Shown: positions 29,722-38,800 of the stretch, one piece after another
Position numbering within the stretch: position 1 is the first letter of the stretch
Layout: each line of letters starts with the position of its first letter
Assembly (NCBI GenBank): GCA_039029535.1
Contig: JBCCFW010000008.1
Span: 36,733-100,732, forward strand
DNA: 64,000 nt
Source of the DNA: JBCCFW01 sp039029535
GTDB lineage: Bacteria > Acidobacteriota > JBCCFW01
Direction of reading: 5' to 3'
Made by a program: the position numbers and the translations under genes
Notes under the pieces: model-generated
The model's input: the letters and a program-made list of their open reading frames with translations, nothing else
Databases searched by the model: none
Told to the model about the DNA's origin: nothing

Positions 29722-31416
29722 GTGTCTCGTCCCTGCCTCAGCCTGTTCGTCTCCTTCCTGGTCCTCACCAGCCACGTGTCGTCGGCCTGGGCCGAGGTGG
29801 GGATGCTCCATCGCGACGATCGCTCCGAGGGCGGCTACACGCTCTTCGGCCCCAGCGGCTCGACCTTCACCTATCTCCTGGACGACCACGGCAACCTCGT
29901 CCATCGGTGGGGAGGTGACTCGCGGCCCGGCTTGTCCGTGTACCTCGAAGACGACGGCGTCCTCCTGCGCTGTGCGAAGCCGCTGGGTGCCACGCCCGTC
30001 CTCAACGGTGGTGGCTCCGGCGGCCGGCTCCAGCGCTGGTCCTGGGACAGCGAGCTGCTCTGGGAGTACACGCTGGCCGACGACCTCCAGCGTCTCCATC
30101 ACGACGTCGAGATCCTCCCGAACGGCAACATCCTCGCCCTCGTCTGGGAGCGCTGGACCGAAGCCGAGGCTCTCGCCCTCGGTCGCGACCCCGGCTTGAT
30201 CGCCGACGGCGAGCTCTGGACCGAGGCCGTCCTCGAGCTGCGACCCACGCTGCCCACGGGCGCCGAGATCGTGTGGTCCTGGCACGCAGCCGATCACCTC
30301 GTGCAGGACTTCGATCCCGCCAGCCCCGACCACGACGTCGTCGCCGATCGACCCGAGCGAATCAACCTCAACTACTCGTCCAACGGCGGCGCCGATGACT
30401 GGCATCACGCCAACGGCATCGACTACAACGAAGAGCTCGAGCTCATCGTCATCTCCGTGCGAGCCTTCCACGAGCTCTGGGTGATCGACCATTCGACGAC
30501 CACCGAGGAGGCGGCTGACTCCACCGGTGGACGTCGCGGTCGCGGCGGCGACCTGCTCTACCGCTGGGGCAATCCCCAGACCTACGACCGTGGCACTGCG
30601 GACGACCGTCAGCTCTTCGGCCAGCACGACGTTCAGTGGGTGCCTGCCGGCTACCCGGGCGAGGGCAACTTCACGATCTTCAACAACGGACAGGGCCGAC
30701 CCGACGGCACCTACTCGACGATCGACGAGATCACGCCGCCGACCACCGGGGACGGCGGCGAGTTCGTCCTCGAGGACGGTCAGCCGTACGGGCCCGCGGC
30801 TCCGACTTGGATCTACTCCGACCCCGCCGTCTTCTACAGCCAGAACATCTCCGGAACCCACCGCCTGCGCGGCGGCAACACGCTCGCCTGTCAGGGACGG
30901 GCTGGACGGCTCATCGAGGTGACTCCCGAGGGCGACGTGGCCTGGGAGTACGTGAACCCCGATCAGAACGGATCGATCCTCGACGTCGACGCGACCCCGG
31001 GCGGCAACTCGGTGTTCCGTGCCACGCGCATCCCCGCCGACGATCCTCGTCTCGATGGGCTCGACCTCGACCACCAAGGTCCTCTCGAGAACCGCTTGCC
31101 CACCGAGGTCTCGCCGCTGGGCTCCGTCACGTACCTGCACTGGACGGATCGGGAGACCCTCGCCTGGGAAGACGGCGCGAGGAGTCACTCGGTGACCTTC
31201 TCGCTCTACCGAGGCATCCTCACCGACCTCCGACTCGGGCGCTCGGCTGCCTGCTCGCAACGTGACGTGCCGCAATCCATGACGACGGACGTCGACCTGC
31301 CGCCGGCCCGGGAGGGGTACTACTACCTCGTGGCCGGCCACAACGGAGCGGGGGAGGGGCCGCTGGGGTTCGACTCGAGCGCCGTCGCCCGGACGGTCGC
31401 GGCTCCCTGCCCGTAG
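29722..31416 (+). CDS. secreted arylsulfotransferase (ASST)-like beta-propeller protein
   Basis: A 564-residue exported protein: signal peptide (MSRPCLSLFVSFLVLTSHVSSAWA class), then a propeller resembling the ASST family. Characteristic phrases are GYTLFGPSGSTFTYLLDDHGNLVHRW, LHHDVEILPNGNILALVWER, GADDWHHANGIDYNEELELI and GQHDVQWVP, with the conserved His-rich positions. ASST enzymes move sulfate between phenols in the periplasm; activity here is unproven because many homologues are uncharacterised. The C terminus (about 480-564) is the FSLYRGILTDLR ... YYYLVAGHNGAGEGPLG ... APCP module shared with other proteins nearby. The GTG at 29722 is supported by GGAG seven bases upstream and by the signal peptide. 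Confidence 0.72.
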   Translation: MSRPCLSLFVSFLVLTSHVSSAWAEVGMLHRDDRSEGGYTLFGPSGSTFTYLLDDHGNLVHRWGGDSRPGLSVYLEDDGVLLRCAKPLGATPVLNGGGSGGRLQRWSWDSELLWEYTLADDLQRLHHDVEILPNGNILALVWERWTEAEALALGRDPGLIADGELWTEAVLELRPTLPTGAEIVWSWHAADHLVQDFDPASPDHDVVADRPERINLNYSSNGGADDWHHANGIDYNEELELIVISVRAFHELWVIDHSTTTEEAADSTGGRRGRGGDLLYRWGNPQTYDRGTADDRQLFGQHDVQWVPAGYPGEGNFTIFNNGQGRPDGTYSTIDEITPPTTGDGGEFVLEDGQPYGPAAPTWIYSDPAVFYSQNISGTHRLRGGNTLACQGRAGRLIEVTPEGDVAWEYVNPDQNGSILDVDATPGGNSVFRATRIPADDPRLDGLDLDHQGPLENRLPTEVSPLGSVTYLHWTDRETLAWEDGARSHSVTFSLYRGILTDLRLGRSAACSQRDVPQSMTTDVDLPPAREGYYYLVAGHNGAGEGPLGFDSSAVARTVAAPCP

Positions 31417-31483
31417 GCCCGTCGAACTGAGTGAGCTAAGTCCTCCTGTCAGTTTCTCCGGTGAGCACGCTTGGGATTGAAGT

Positions 31484-31501
31484 GACTCGCGTCAGCGAGT
31501 C
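31484..31501 (+). promoter_or_regulatory. stem-loop upstream of the beta-propeller gene
   Basis: GACTCGC, GTCA, GCGAGTC: perfect 7-bp stem, 68 bases before the ATG at 31570 and 67 bases after the previous stop. It could terminate the upstream transcript or act in the leader. Confidence 0.35.
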
Positions 31502-31569
31502 CGCCACTTCCCAGCCCTCTCGTTCAGGACGCCGTCTCTCGCAGGGCTGCGTCCCTCGGAGACCTGCTC

Positions 31570-33147
31570 ATGGACCCGCTCTCGGATCGCATCACGCTCA
31601 CGCATCGCCTGCGCGCTCTCGTTCTCGTCTCCACGCTCCTGGCATCGACCGTCGCGGCTCAGTCCCGCGGTTCAGGTGAAGCCGCGTCCGGCACCATCGG
31701 TCCCTACGCCTACGAGCTCGGCTTCGATGGGTTCGCCGACGACCCTCTGCCGCGTGCGGTCGTCGAGGACGTGGCGATGCACTACCCGTACGGTGCCTTC
31801 CCCCAGGGTCACTACGAGGTGAACCTCGCCGAGATCCACTTCGAGGAGACGATCCCTCCCTGGCTCACCGTGCGGTCGACGTCGTTCGACGAGGACGGGA
31901 CCGTCGGCTGGTCGGACGAGAGCCCCCAGTACAAGCAACCCTGGTGTGAGGCCCTGCGCTGGGGTGGCGACGAGTTGGTCCTGCGGACCTGGCTCCACGT
32001 CATCTTCAATGTCCAGTACCCCGAGCCATGGGATGAGACCCGCTGTGATTACCACGTCGAGGGCGTGGCTCGTCAGGGCGTGCTCCGCTGGACCGACGGC
32101 AACGGTGCGTTCGGCGTGAACGAGCACGGGCAGCTCCAGCAGAAGATCTTCGTGGGGGGAGCCTGGAACACTCGCATCGTCGATCATGTCGGTGCCGACC
32201 CGGCCGTCGGTTCGATCGTCACCGGCGAGGGAACGGGGATCCACGCCAACGTCTACGGCGTGAACGACGACGGACAGGCCTTCACCACTTGGCATGACGG
32301 CAGCGACATCCAGCTCGCCGTCATCCCCGGTGCCGACGACGTCGTGCCGGGCTCCCTCGCGATGACCGAGGCCAACGGCAACGGCATCTTCGGCGTGACC
32401 TCCACCGGCGACTTCCTCCGAGCCTGGTGGCAGTCCGGCTGGAACGTGCAGACCATCGCGAGCCCGGGGGCTCCCATCGTTCCCGGCAGCCTCGTGGCCG
32501 ACCACGACTCGGGACCACAGGGACGCGTGTACGGCGTGGACGAGAACGGTCAGGTCGTCATGACCTATCGGGATGCGTCCGGCATCCAGGCCATCGTCAT
32601 CCCCGGCCTCGCCCAGGTCGTGTCCGGCTCGCTGGCTCACAGTCGTGGGAACGGTGTCTTCGCCATCGATCGTCTCGGGCGGCTGCTTCGGATCGACTGG
32701 GACTCCGGCTTCGTGATCGAGGTGATCCCCACCTTCGGGAGCGCGCTCGAGCCCAGGTCCATGGTGCCCGGCTGGCAGACCGGAGCGGACGCCAACATTT
32801 ACGGCGTGAACGCCGCCGGCAAGATCTTCTCCGTGTGGAACGACGGCTCGAGCCTCCAGTTCGCTCTCGTCCCGGGAACCGACGACCTCCATCCGGAGTC
32901 GCTCGTCGCCACCACGTCCGACAGCGGGATCTTCGGCGTGCGGACCAGCGGTGAGCTGACCCGCACGTGGTGGGAGGCCGGCAGCTTTCACTCCGAGGTC
33001 ATCCCGCACTTCGGCGGACCCCTCGTGCCCGAGTCCCTGGCCGTCGGCACCAGCGGTTGGGACCAGGTCATCGGCGTGAACGAGGACGGGCAGATGTTCA
33101 CGACCTACGAGGTGGGCGGCACCACCAAGTTCGGGCTCGTTCCCTGA
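31570..33147 (+). CDS. secreted repeat protein, probable beta-propeller
   Basis: A 525-residue exported protein. Signal peptide about 1-31 (RLRALVLVSTLLASTVAAQ). After a roughly 135-residue N-terminal domain, about seven and a half repeats of 44-47 residues run to the C terminus. They alternate between two types: VYGVNDDGQAFTTWHDGS... and IFGVTSTGDFLRAWWQSG.... The alternation implies paired units and resembles lectin-type propellers, although I cannot name a family. It has GGAG eight bases before the ATG. Its last 50 bases overlap the convergent SDR gene. Confidence 0.72.
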   Translation: MDPLSDRITLTHRLRALVLVSTLLASTVAAQSRGSGEAASGTIGPYAYELGFDGFADDPLPRAVVEDVAMHYPYGAFPQGHYEVNLAEIHFEETIPPWLTVRSTSFDEDGTVGWSDESPQYKQPWCEALRWGGDELVLRTWLHVIFNVQYPEPWDETRCDYHVEGVARQGVLRWTDGNGAFGVNEHGQLQQKIFVGGAWNTRIVDHVGADPAVGSIVTGEGTGIHANVYGVNDDGQAFTTWHDGSDIQLAVIPGADDVVPGSLAMTEANGNGIFGVTSTGDFLRAWWQSGWNVQTIASPGAPIVPGSLVADHDSGPQGRVYGVDENGQVVMTYRDASGIQAIVIPGLAQVVSGSLAHSRGNGVFAIDRLGRLLRIDWDSGFVIEVIPTFGSALEPRSMVPGWQTGADANIYGVNAAGKIFSVWNDGSSLQFALVPGTDDLHPESLVATTSDSGIFGVRTSGELTRTWWEAGSFHSEVIPHFGGPLVPESLAVGTSGWDQVIGVNEDGQMFTTYEVGGTTKFGLVP

Positions 33148-34042
33148 GCGTCCGCCGGTCGCGTCGTCGTCTCCCGCTGGCGGCGACGCGGCCGGCTGCG
33201 TGTAAGTCGTCCCGGGCCTCGGCCCGGATGCGGTCTTCGTCGACCGATGCGGGGTCCCGCAGCAGCCGGCCCTCCATGCCGCCGCTCACCGTGAGGAACT
33301 CGCCGGTGACGTGACGGGAGAGGGGAGAGGTCAGCATGACGATCGCCTGGGCGATGTCGGAGGCCCGGGCGACCTGTGCGAGCGCGCGGGTCGCCACGGC
33401 TCTCGAGACGTTGCCCGGCGCGTCGAGCTCGTCGGTGACCAGCTCCGTCGCGGTCCAGCCCGGCTCGACGAGGTTCACGCGACCGGCAGGGGCCAGCGCC
33501 ACGATCTCGTTCTTGAGCGTGAGAGTCAGGCCGCGCAGCCCTGCCTTGGCCGCGGCGTACTCGGCGTGACCGGCCTCGCCGAAGCGTGCGGCCGTGCTGC
33601 CCACGAAAGTCAACGTCGGCTGTGTCCTGCCGTAGCCGACGTCACGCAGCCCACGCAGGAAGGAGCGAGCCGTCCACGCCGCGCCCAGAAGGCAGACGTC
33701 GATGACCGAACGCAGGCGATCGTCGGTGAGGTCGACCAGCGGCACGTCCGCGCTCGGCCAGATGCCCGCGTTGACGATGGCGTGATCGACGCGGCCGAAG
33801 TGCTCGTGCGCAGCGACGAAGGCCGACTCGACCGAGCCCGGGTCGGCAACGTCGGCGGCGAGACAGGCCGCCTGCTCGGACCACGACTGCCCGTCGACCC
33901 AGGCGGCCAGCTCGTCACGACGACGACCGGCCACGAGGGCGAGTCGGGCTCCCTCGGCGGCAAGAAGCGAGGCGGTGGCCCGGCCGATGCCGCCGGAGGC
34001 GCCGCTGATGAGGACGACGTCGTCTCGGAGTCGGAGGTCCAT
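33098..34042 (-). CDS. short-chain dehydrogenase/reductase (SDR)
   Basis: A 314-residue NAD(P)-dependent oxidoreductase. It has the dinucleotide-binding GASGGIGRA, the structural NAGIW motif, the catalytic Ser in FVGSTAARFG and YxxxK in AEYAAAKAG. The substrate is not predictable. The last 60 residues are Arg-rich and unusual; they run 50 bases into the end of the convergent secreted-protein gene, so the reading frame may have been extended by loss of an earlier stop codon. The start has a TAGCCT box six bases upstream and no Shine-Dalgarno site. Confidence 0.92.
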   Translation of the reverse strand: MDLRLRDDVVLISGASGGIGRATASLLAAEGARLALVAGRRRDELAAWVDGQSWSEQAACLAADVADPGSVESAFVAAHEHFGRVDHAIVNAGIWPSADVPLVDLTDDRLRSVIDVCLLGAAWTARSFLRGLRDVGYGRTQPTLTFVGSTAARFGEAGHAEYAAAKAGLRGLTLTLKNEIVALAPAGRVNLVEPGWTATELVTDELDAPGNVSRAVATRALAQVARASDIAQAIVMLTSPLSRHVTGEFLTVSGGMEGRLLRDPASVDEDRIRAEARDDLHAAGRVAASGRRRRDRRTLRERARTWWCRPPRRS

Positions 34043-34048
34043 TCGTGG

Positions 34049-34054
34049 AGGCTA
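34049..34054 (-). promoter_or_regulatory. TAnnnT -10 box of the SDR gene
   Basis: Minus-strand TAGCCT with exactly six bases to the ATG at 34042, placing the start site at the start codon (leaderless geometry). Confidence 0.45.
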
Positions 34055-34121
34055 ACTCATCGAACACTTGGGAGAGGTGAGGCCGGTTGCTCGACCCGTC
34101 GGGCGCTCGCATGATCGCCTC

Positions 34122-35270
34122 ATGAGCGAACACTCCCACGACCTCGAAACCCGTCTCGTCCACGCCGGTGAGCGCCGCATCGACGGCGCCGTCGTCGGGC
34201 CCACCTTCCCGTCGAGCACGTACCTCATCGAGGGTGACGCCGGCTATCACGACCTTCGCTACCTGCGGCTCTCCAACACTCCGAGCCAGGTGGAGGTGGC
34301 CGACAAGATCGCCGCGCTCGAGGGCACCGAGTCGGCCCTGGTCACCTCGAGCGGGATGTCCGCGATCTCCACCGCCCTGCTCACCGTGCTCTCGCCCGGG
34401 GACCACCTCCTCGTGCTCGACGGCCCCTACGGTGGCACGTCGACCTTCGTGAGCAATGAGCTCGCCCGCTTCGGCGTCGAGCACTCGGTCATCCCCGGCC
34501 ACGACCGCGACGCCTGGGAGGCCGCCCGTCGCGACAGCACCCGCGCGATCTACGTCGAGAGCATCACCAACCCGCTCACGCGCGTGCCCGACCTTCTCGG
34601 GATGGCGGCCTTTGCCAAGGAGCACGGGCTGGTCAGCCTCTGCGACAACACCTTCGCCACGCCTCTCAACTTCCGACCCGCCGAAGCCGGCTACGACCTC
34701 GTGCTGCACAGCGCGACCAAGTACCTCAACGGCCACAGCGACCTCGTGGCGGGCGCCATCTGCGGTCGCAGCGAGCTGCTCGCCGACATCAAGCATCGCC
34801 TCGACCATCTCGGCGGTAGCCTCGACCCCCGCGCATGCTCCCTGCTCAACCGCGGCATCAAGACCCTCGCCGTGCGGCTCCGCGCCCAGGAGGAGACGGC
34901 CTCCGGGCTCGCGAGCTACCTCGACACCCGCGACGACATCAGCGCCGTCCACTACCCGGGGCTCCCCGGTCATCCCGATCACGAGCATGCCCAGGAGCTG
35001 CTGGCCGGCTTCTCGGCCATGTTGTCCTTCCAGCTCGCCGACGGGCCGGCTGCCGATCGCTTCCTCGGCGCCCTCGGGCTCATCCTCCATGCGCCGAGCC
35101 TCGGTGGGGTCGAGTCGCTCGCCGTCCGCCCCGACACCTCCGCGCATGCGGGGCTGTCCGAGGAGGAGCGCGAGGCTTCCGGCATCCGACCCGGGCTCGT
35201 TCGGATGTCGGTGGGGCTCGAGTCGCTGGAAGACCTGACGAAGGACATCGACCGAGCCCTCGCTGGCTGA
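34122..35270 (+). CDS. Cys/Met metabolism PLP-dependent enzyme (cystathionine gamma-synthase/lyase type)
   Basis: A 382-residue fold-type I PLP enzyme. It carries LETRLVHAGE at the N terminus, SSGMSAISTALL, GPYGGT, YVESITNP, the PLP-phosphate region DNTFATP and the Schiff-base lysine in HSATKYLNGHSD. These families make or break cystathionine, homocysteine or methionine C-S bonds; which one cannot be told, although metH elsewhere in the window gives a methionine context. It ends in LVRMSVGLESLEDLTKDIDRAL as usual. A CATGAT box six bases before the ATG suggests a weak leaderless promoter. It is divergent from the SDR. Confidence 0.92.
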   Translation: MSEHSHDLETRLVHAGERRIDGAVVGPTFPSSTYLIEGDAGYHDLRYLRLSNTPSQVEVADKIAALEGTESALVTSSGMSAISTALLTVLSPGDHLLVLDGPYGGTSTFVSNELARFGVEHSVIPGHDRDAWEAARRDSTRAIYVESITNPLTRVPDLLGMAAFAKEHGLVSLCDNTFATPLNFRPAEAGYDLVLHSATKYLNGHSDLVAGAICGRSELLADIKHRLDHLGGSLDPRACSLLNRGIKTLAVRLRAQEETASGLASYLDTRDDISAVHYPGLPGHPDHEHAQELLAGFSAMLSFQLADGPAADRFLGALGLILHAPSLGGVESLAVRPDTSAHAGLSEEEREASGIRPGLVRMSVGLESLEDLTKDIDRALAG

Positions 35271-35340
35271 AACTCGGAGCTCTCTCCGACGTTGAAGGCT
35301 GAGAGGCCAAGGCCTGCTACCGAGCCACGACGGGAGGGCC

Positions 35341-35904
35341 ATGCTCGAGGGAATCCTGACGACCGCGCTCATCACGGTCGCCGTCGGTGCGTCCACGGCG
35401 CTGCAGCAACGTCGCCTGGCGGGCACGAGGGCACGTTCGCTGGCCGACGGTCGTCGCGAGCTTCGCTACGCCTGGGGCTACCGCGTGCTGTTCGCGTTCT
35501 GGGCTCTGGTTCTCCTGATGGCGGCGCCGGCCCTGACCTTCGCGCTGGAGGAGTCAGAGGACTCCCTCGGCTGGCTGGCGTTCGTGACGCTCCTGGTCGT
35601 CGGCTTCGCCTGGGCCGGTCTCTACTGTCTCTTCGAGGGCAGCAGTCGCGTGACCTTCTCCGAGGCCGGCCTGGTCAGCGAGATCCCCTGGCGAGGGCGC
35701 CGCGAGCTGAGCTGGGACGAGGTGGAGGAAGTGGCCTTCTCGGAGGCCTTCCACTACTGGTGCCTCACCGCCCGCGATGGTCGACGGTTCCGCGTTTCGC
35801 TCTACCTCGACGGCTTCCGTGAGCTCTTCGCCGTGCTCCACGAGCAGGTTCCCGAGGACAGGTGGACGTACCGCCCCGGGGAGTCCGACCGGCACGTCCG
35901 GTAA
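35341..35904 (+). CDS. membrane protein with PH-like cytosolic domain
   Basis: A 187-residue protein with an N-terminal hydrophobic segment (ILTTALITVAVGAST), then two further transmembrane helices (about 47-68 VLFAFWALVLLMAAPALTF and 77-98 GWLAFVTLLVVGFAWAGLY), and a C-terminal domain SRVTFSEAGLVSEIPWRGRR ... LSWDEVEEVAFSEAF with the pattern of bacterial PH domains. Role unknown. GGAGGG precedes the ATG. It sits 36 bases upstream of ppc, which has its own promoter box. Confidence 0.7.
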   Translation: MLEGILTTALITVAVGASTALQQRRLAGTRARSLADGRRELRYAWGYRVLFAFWALVLLMAAPALTFALEESEDSLGWLAFVTLLVVGFAWAGLYCLFEGSSRVTFSEAGLVSEIPWRGRRELSWDEVEEVAFSEAFHYWCLTARDGRRFRVSLYLDGFRELFAVLHEQVPEDRWTYRPGESDRHVR

Positions 35905-35932
35905 TGGCTGCTCGGGAGGACCCGATCGCCGC

Positions 35933-35938
35933 TAAGCT
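35933..35938 (+). promoter_or_regulatory. TAnnnT -10 box of ppc
   Basis: TAAGCT with six bases to the ppc ATG at 35945, and no Shine-Dalgarno sequence in between. Confidence 0.45.
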
Positions 35939-35944
35939 CTCGCC

Positions 35945-38680
35945 ATGTCCGAGGACCACGCCGCCTCCAGCCGCCCCCTTCACGACGACGTCCGCCTGCT
36001 GGCCACGACCCTCGGGAGGGTGATCCAGCGGCTCGAGGGCGAGCCCGCCTTCCGAGCGGTCGAGCGCCTGCGCAAGGCCTGCCGCGCCCGACGGCTGGGA
36101 GAGGAGGGGGCCCCCGAGCTCACGACCCTGCTCGACGAGGTGCGGGCCCTGCCGCTCCCGGTCGCCGGCGTCGTCGCCCGGGCGTTCACGCTGTTCTTCC
36201 TCCTCATCAACACCGCCGAGCAGGTGCAGCTCGTCCGCCGCCGTCGCGCCGGTCTCACCGCCGGCTCGCTGCGCACGACGCTGGCCACCCTCAAGGAGCG
36301 CGGTCGGAGCGCGGAGGAGCTCCGCCAGCGACTGAGCACGCTGAACGTGCGGCCGGTCCTCACCGCGCACCCCACCGAGGCCACGCGACGGACCCTGCTC
36401 TCGCTCCAGGGACGCGTGGCCGACCTGCTGCTCCAGCGCACCACCGTGGCCGACGAAGAGCAGCGTCGCCTCGTGGATCGCATCACCGCCGAGATCGAGG
36501 TCCTCTGGCTCAGCTCCGAGGTCCGGCCCGACCGCCCCTCCGTGCTCGACGAGGTCTCGACGGTGAGCTGGTACCTGGACAGCCGTTGGGTCGAGGCGGA
36601 GTCGCGGCTCCACGAGCTACTCGACGACGCCTTCGAGACCACCTTCGACGAGCCACTCGACGCGTCCGTACCCCTGGAGCTGGGAAGCTGGGTGGGCGGC
36701 GATCGCGACGGCAACCCGAACGTCACGCCTGAGACCACCCTGGCCGCGAGCCGGCGGATGGCCCACGCGATGCTCGGCTGCTACCAGCGTCGGGTGGAGA
36801 CGCTGGTGCGCGTGCTGTCGCTCTCCACGCGTCAGGTCGCCATGCCCCGAGCCCTGCTCGACTCGCTCGAGGTCGACCAGCGCGATCTCCCCAAGCTCTT
36901 CGAGAGCAACCGTCAGCGCGACGCCGAAGAGCCGCTGCGGCTCAAGCTCACCTTCATGGGCGCGCGTCTCGCCGAGAGCCGGGCGGTGATCGCCTCGCAC
37001 GACGCTGGCTCGCCCGAGACCCGACCCGCCGCCTACGCCGACGCGGCCGCCTTCGAGGCCGACTTGCTCCTGGTGCGGGATGCTCTCTGGGAAGCCGCCG
37101 CCGACCAGGCTCGTCGCAGTCATCTCGAACCATTGCTGTCGCTGCTGCGCTCCCACGGCTTCCACGGCGTGCGGCTCGACCTGCGCGAGGACGCCGCGGT
37201 GCTCGGTCGCGCGGCAGCGACTCTGCTCGACGGTGACGACGACTCGCTGCTCTCGCGCCTGCACGCCGTGTTGCTCGCCACCGACGCGCCCGCCCTGCCC
37301 GACGGTCTCGACGAAGAGACCGCCAAGACCCACGCGATCTTCGATGCGACGAAGACCCTGCAAGACGAGCTGGGTGAAGACGCGGCGTCCACCTTCATCA
37401 TCTCCATGGCGAGCTGCGCGGAGGACGTCCTGTCCGTGCTCGCCCTGTCTCGACGGGCGGGCCTCGTCGACCTCGCGGGCGACGCCCCCTGGTCACGGCT
37501 CGATGTCGTGCCGCTCTTCGAGACCCTCGACGACCTGCAGCGCGGACCGTCCGTGCTCGACGAGCTCTTCGCCGATCCCGTGTTCCAGCGTCAGCTCGAC
37601 GCGCGGGGCCGTCGGCTCGAGGTCATGCTCGGCTACTCCGACTCGGCCAAGGACGCTGGCCTGCTCTCTGCGTCCTGGGCGCTGTATCGCGCGCAGGAGA
37701 AGCTGGCCGAGACCTGTCGCGCCGCCGACGTCGCCCTCACGCTCTTCCACGGTCGTGGCGGCACGGTCGGCCGTGGCGGGGGCTCGCCGGTCTTCCGCGC
37801 CTTGACCGCCCTGCCGTCGGGCACCGTCGACGGTCGGATCAAGATCACCGAGCAGGGTGAGGTCATCTCACAGAAGTTCGGCCTGCTGCCGGTGGCGGTG
37901 TCGAGTCTCGAGGTCTTGCTGTCGGGCACCCTCCTCGCGAGCGAGCCCGACGGTGACGACGGGCTCAGCGAGGAGGAGCGCGAGCAGTTCCACGCCACCA
38001 TGGATCGGCTGTCCGACGTCGCCACGCCCTTCTTCCGACAGCGCGTGCACGAGGACACGGCGCTCTTCCAGCTCATGAGCCAGGTCACTCCGTTGCCCGA
38101 GCTGGCCAACGTCCACTTCGGCTCGCGTCCGGCGTACCGAGCACCAGGAGCCGGAACGATGGCAGGCCTGCGGGCCATCCCGTGGATCTTCGGCTGGACG
38201 CAGATCCGGCTCATGCTGCCGGCCTGGCTCGGGGTCGGTACTGCCCTGGCCACGGAGGCCGAGCAGCCCGGAGGCCGGGAACGCCTGCAGCTCATGGCGC
38301 GTCGCTGGCCCTTCTTCGACGACCTGCTCTCGCGGGTCGAGATGGTCTGCGCCAAGGCCGATCTCGAGATCGCCCGACTCCACGTGGAGTCCCTGGGTGG
38401 GGACGTGGAGCTCTTCGAGCAGCTCGCTGACGAGCTGAGGCGCACGGTCGCGCTGCTGGGCGAGCTCCGGGGAAGCGACGAGCTCTTGGCCGGCGACGAG
38501 GCGCTGAAGGTCGCGCTAGGGCTGCGCGACCCTTACCTCGATCCGCTGTCCCTGCTCCAGCTCTCGTTCCTCGAGAGGAAGCGGGAGACGTCCGACGACG
38601 ATCCCGTGCGCGCCGAGCTCGATGCTCGTCTGGCCACGACCATCAGTGGCATCGCACACGGTCTCAAGAACACGGGTTGA
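35945..38680 (+). CDS. ppc: phosphoenolpyruvate carboxylase
   Basis: A full-length 911-residue PEP carboxylase, which adds bicarbonate to PEP to make oxaloacetate and so refills the TCA cycle. Signatures: LTAHPTEATRRT with catalytic His, WVGGDRDGNPNVTP, GYSDSAKDAGLLSA, the active-site FHGRGGTVGRGGG, and FGSRPAYR / GLRAIPWIFGWTQ. The C terminus ends in the conserved Asn-Thr-Gly (KNTG). The start is fixed by a TAAGCT box six bases upstream and good N-terminal length. Confidence 0.98.
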   Translation: MSEDHAASSRPLHDDVRLLATTLGRVIQRLEGEPAFRAVERLRKACRARRLGEEGAPELTTLLDEVRALPLPVAGVVARAFTLFFLLINTAEQVQLVRRRRAGLTAGSLRTTLATLKERGRSAEELRQRLSTLNVRPVLTAHPTEATRRTLLSLQGRVADLLLQRTTVADEEQRRLVDRITAEIEVLWLSSEVRPDRPSVLDEVSTVSWYLDSRWVEAESRLHELLDDAFETTFDEPLDASVPLELGSWVGGDRDGNPNVTPETTLAASRRMAHAMLGCYQRRVETLVRVLSLSTRQVAMPRALLDSLEVDQRDLPKLFESNRQRDAEEPLRLKLTFMGARLAESRAVIASHDAGSPETRPAAYADAAAFEADLLLVRDALWEAAADQARRSHLEPLLSLLRSHGFHGVRLDLREDAAVLGRAAATLLDGDDDSLLSRLHAVLLATDAPALPDGLDEETAKTHAIFDATKTLQDELGEDAASTFIISMASCAEDVLSVLALSRRAGLVDLAGDAPWSRLDVVPLFETLDDLQRGPSVLDELFADPVFQRQLDARGRRLEVMLGYSDSAKDAGLLSASWALYRAQEKLAETCRAADVALTLFHGRGGTVGRGGGSPVFRALTALPSGTVDGRIKITEQGEVISQKFGLLPVAVSSLEVLLSGTLLASEPDGDDGLSEEEREQFHATMDRLSDVATPFFRQRVHEDTALFQLMSQVTPLPELANVHFGSRPAYRAPGAGTMAGLRAIPWIFGWTQIRLMLPAWLGVGTALATEAEQPGGRERLQLMARRWPFFDDLLSRVEMVCAKADLEIARLHVESLGGDVELFEQLADELRRTVALLGELRGSDELLAGDEALKVALGLRDPYLDPLSLLQLSFLERKRETSDDDPVRAELDARLATTISGIAHGLKNTG

Positions 38681-38800
38681 GGCGTTCTCGGAGCTGTTTC
38701 GGTAGGAACGAACGGCCCGGGAGGGTTGACCTCGGATCGCGTCCCGGGCGAAATTCGTCGTGGACGACGGCCTCGTCGTCAACCTCTGGGAGCTCCTCGC

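Noticed and set aside
33098..33147. Frameshift at the overlap of the beta-propeller and SDR genes
   Set aside because: Both frames reach stops without losing a core motif; the overlap affects only the Arg-rich SDR tail, so readthrough into a convergent end is enough to explain it.
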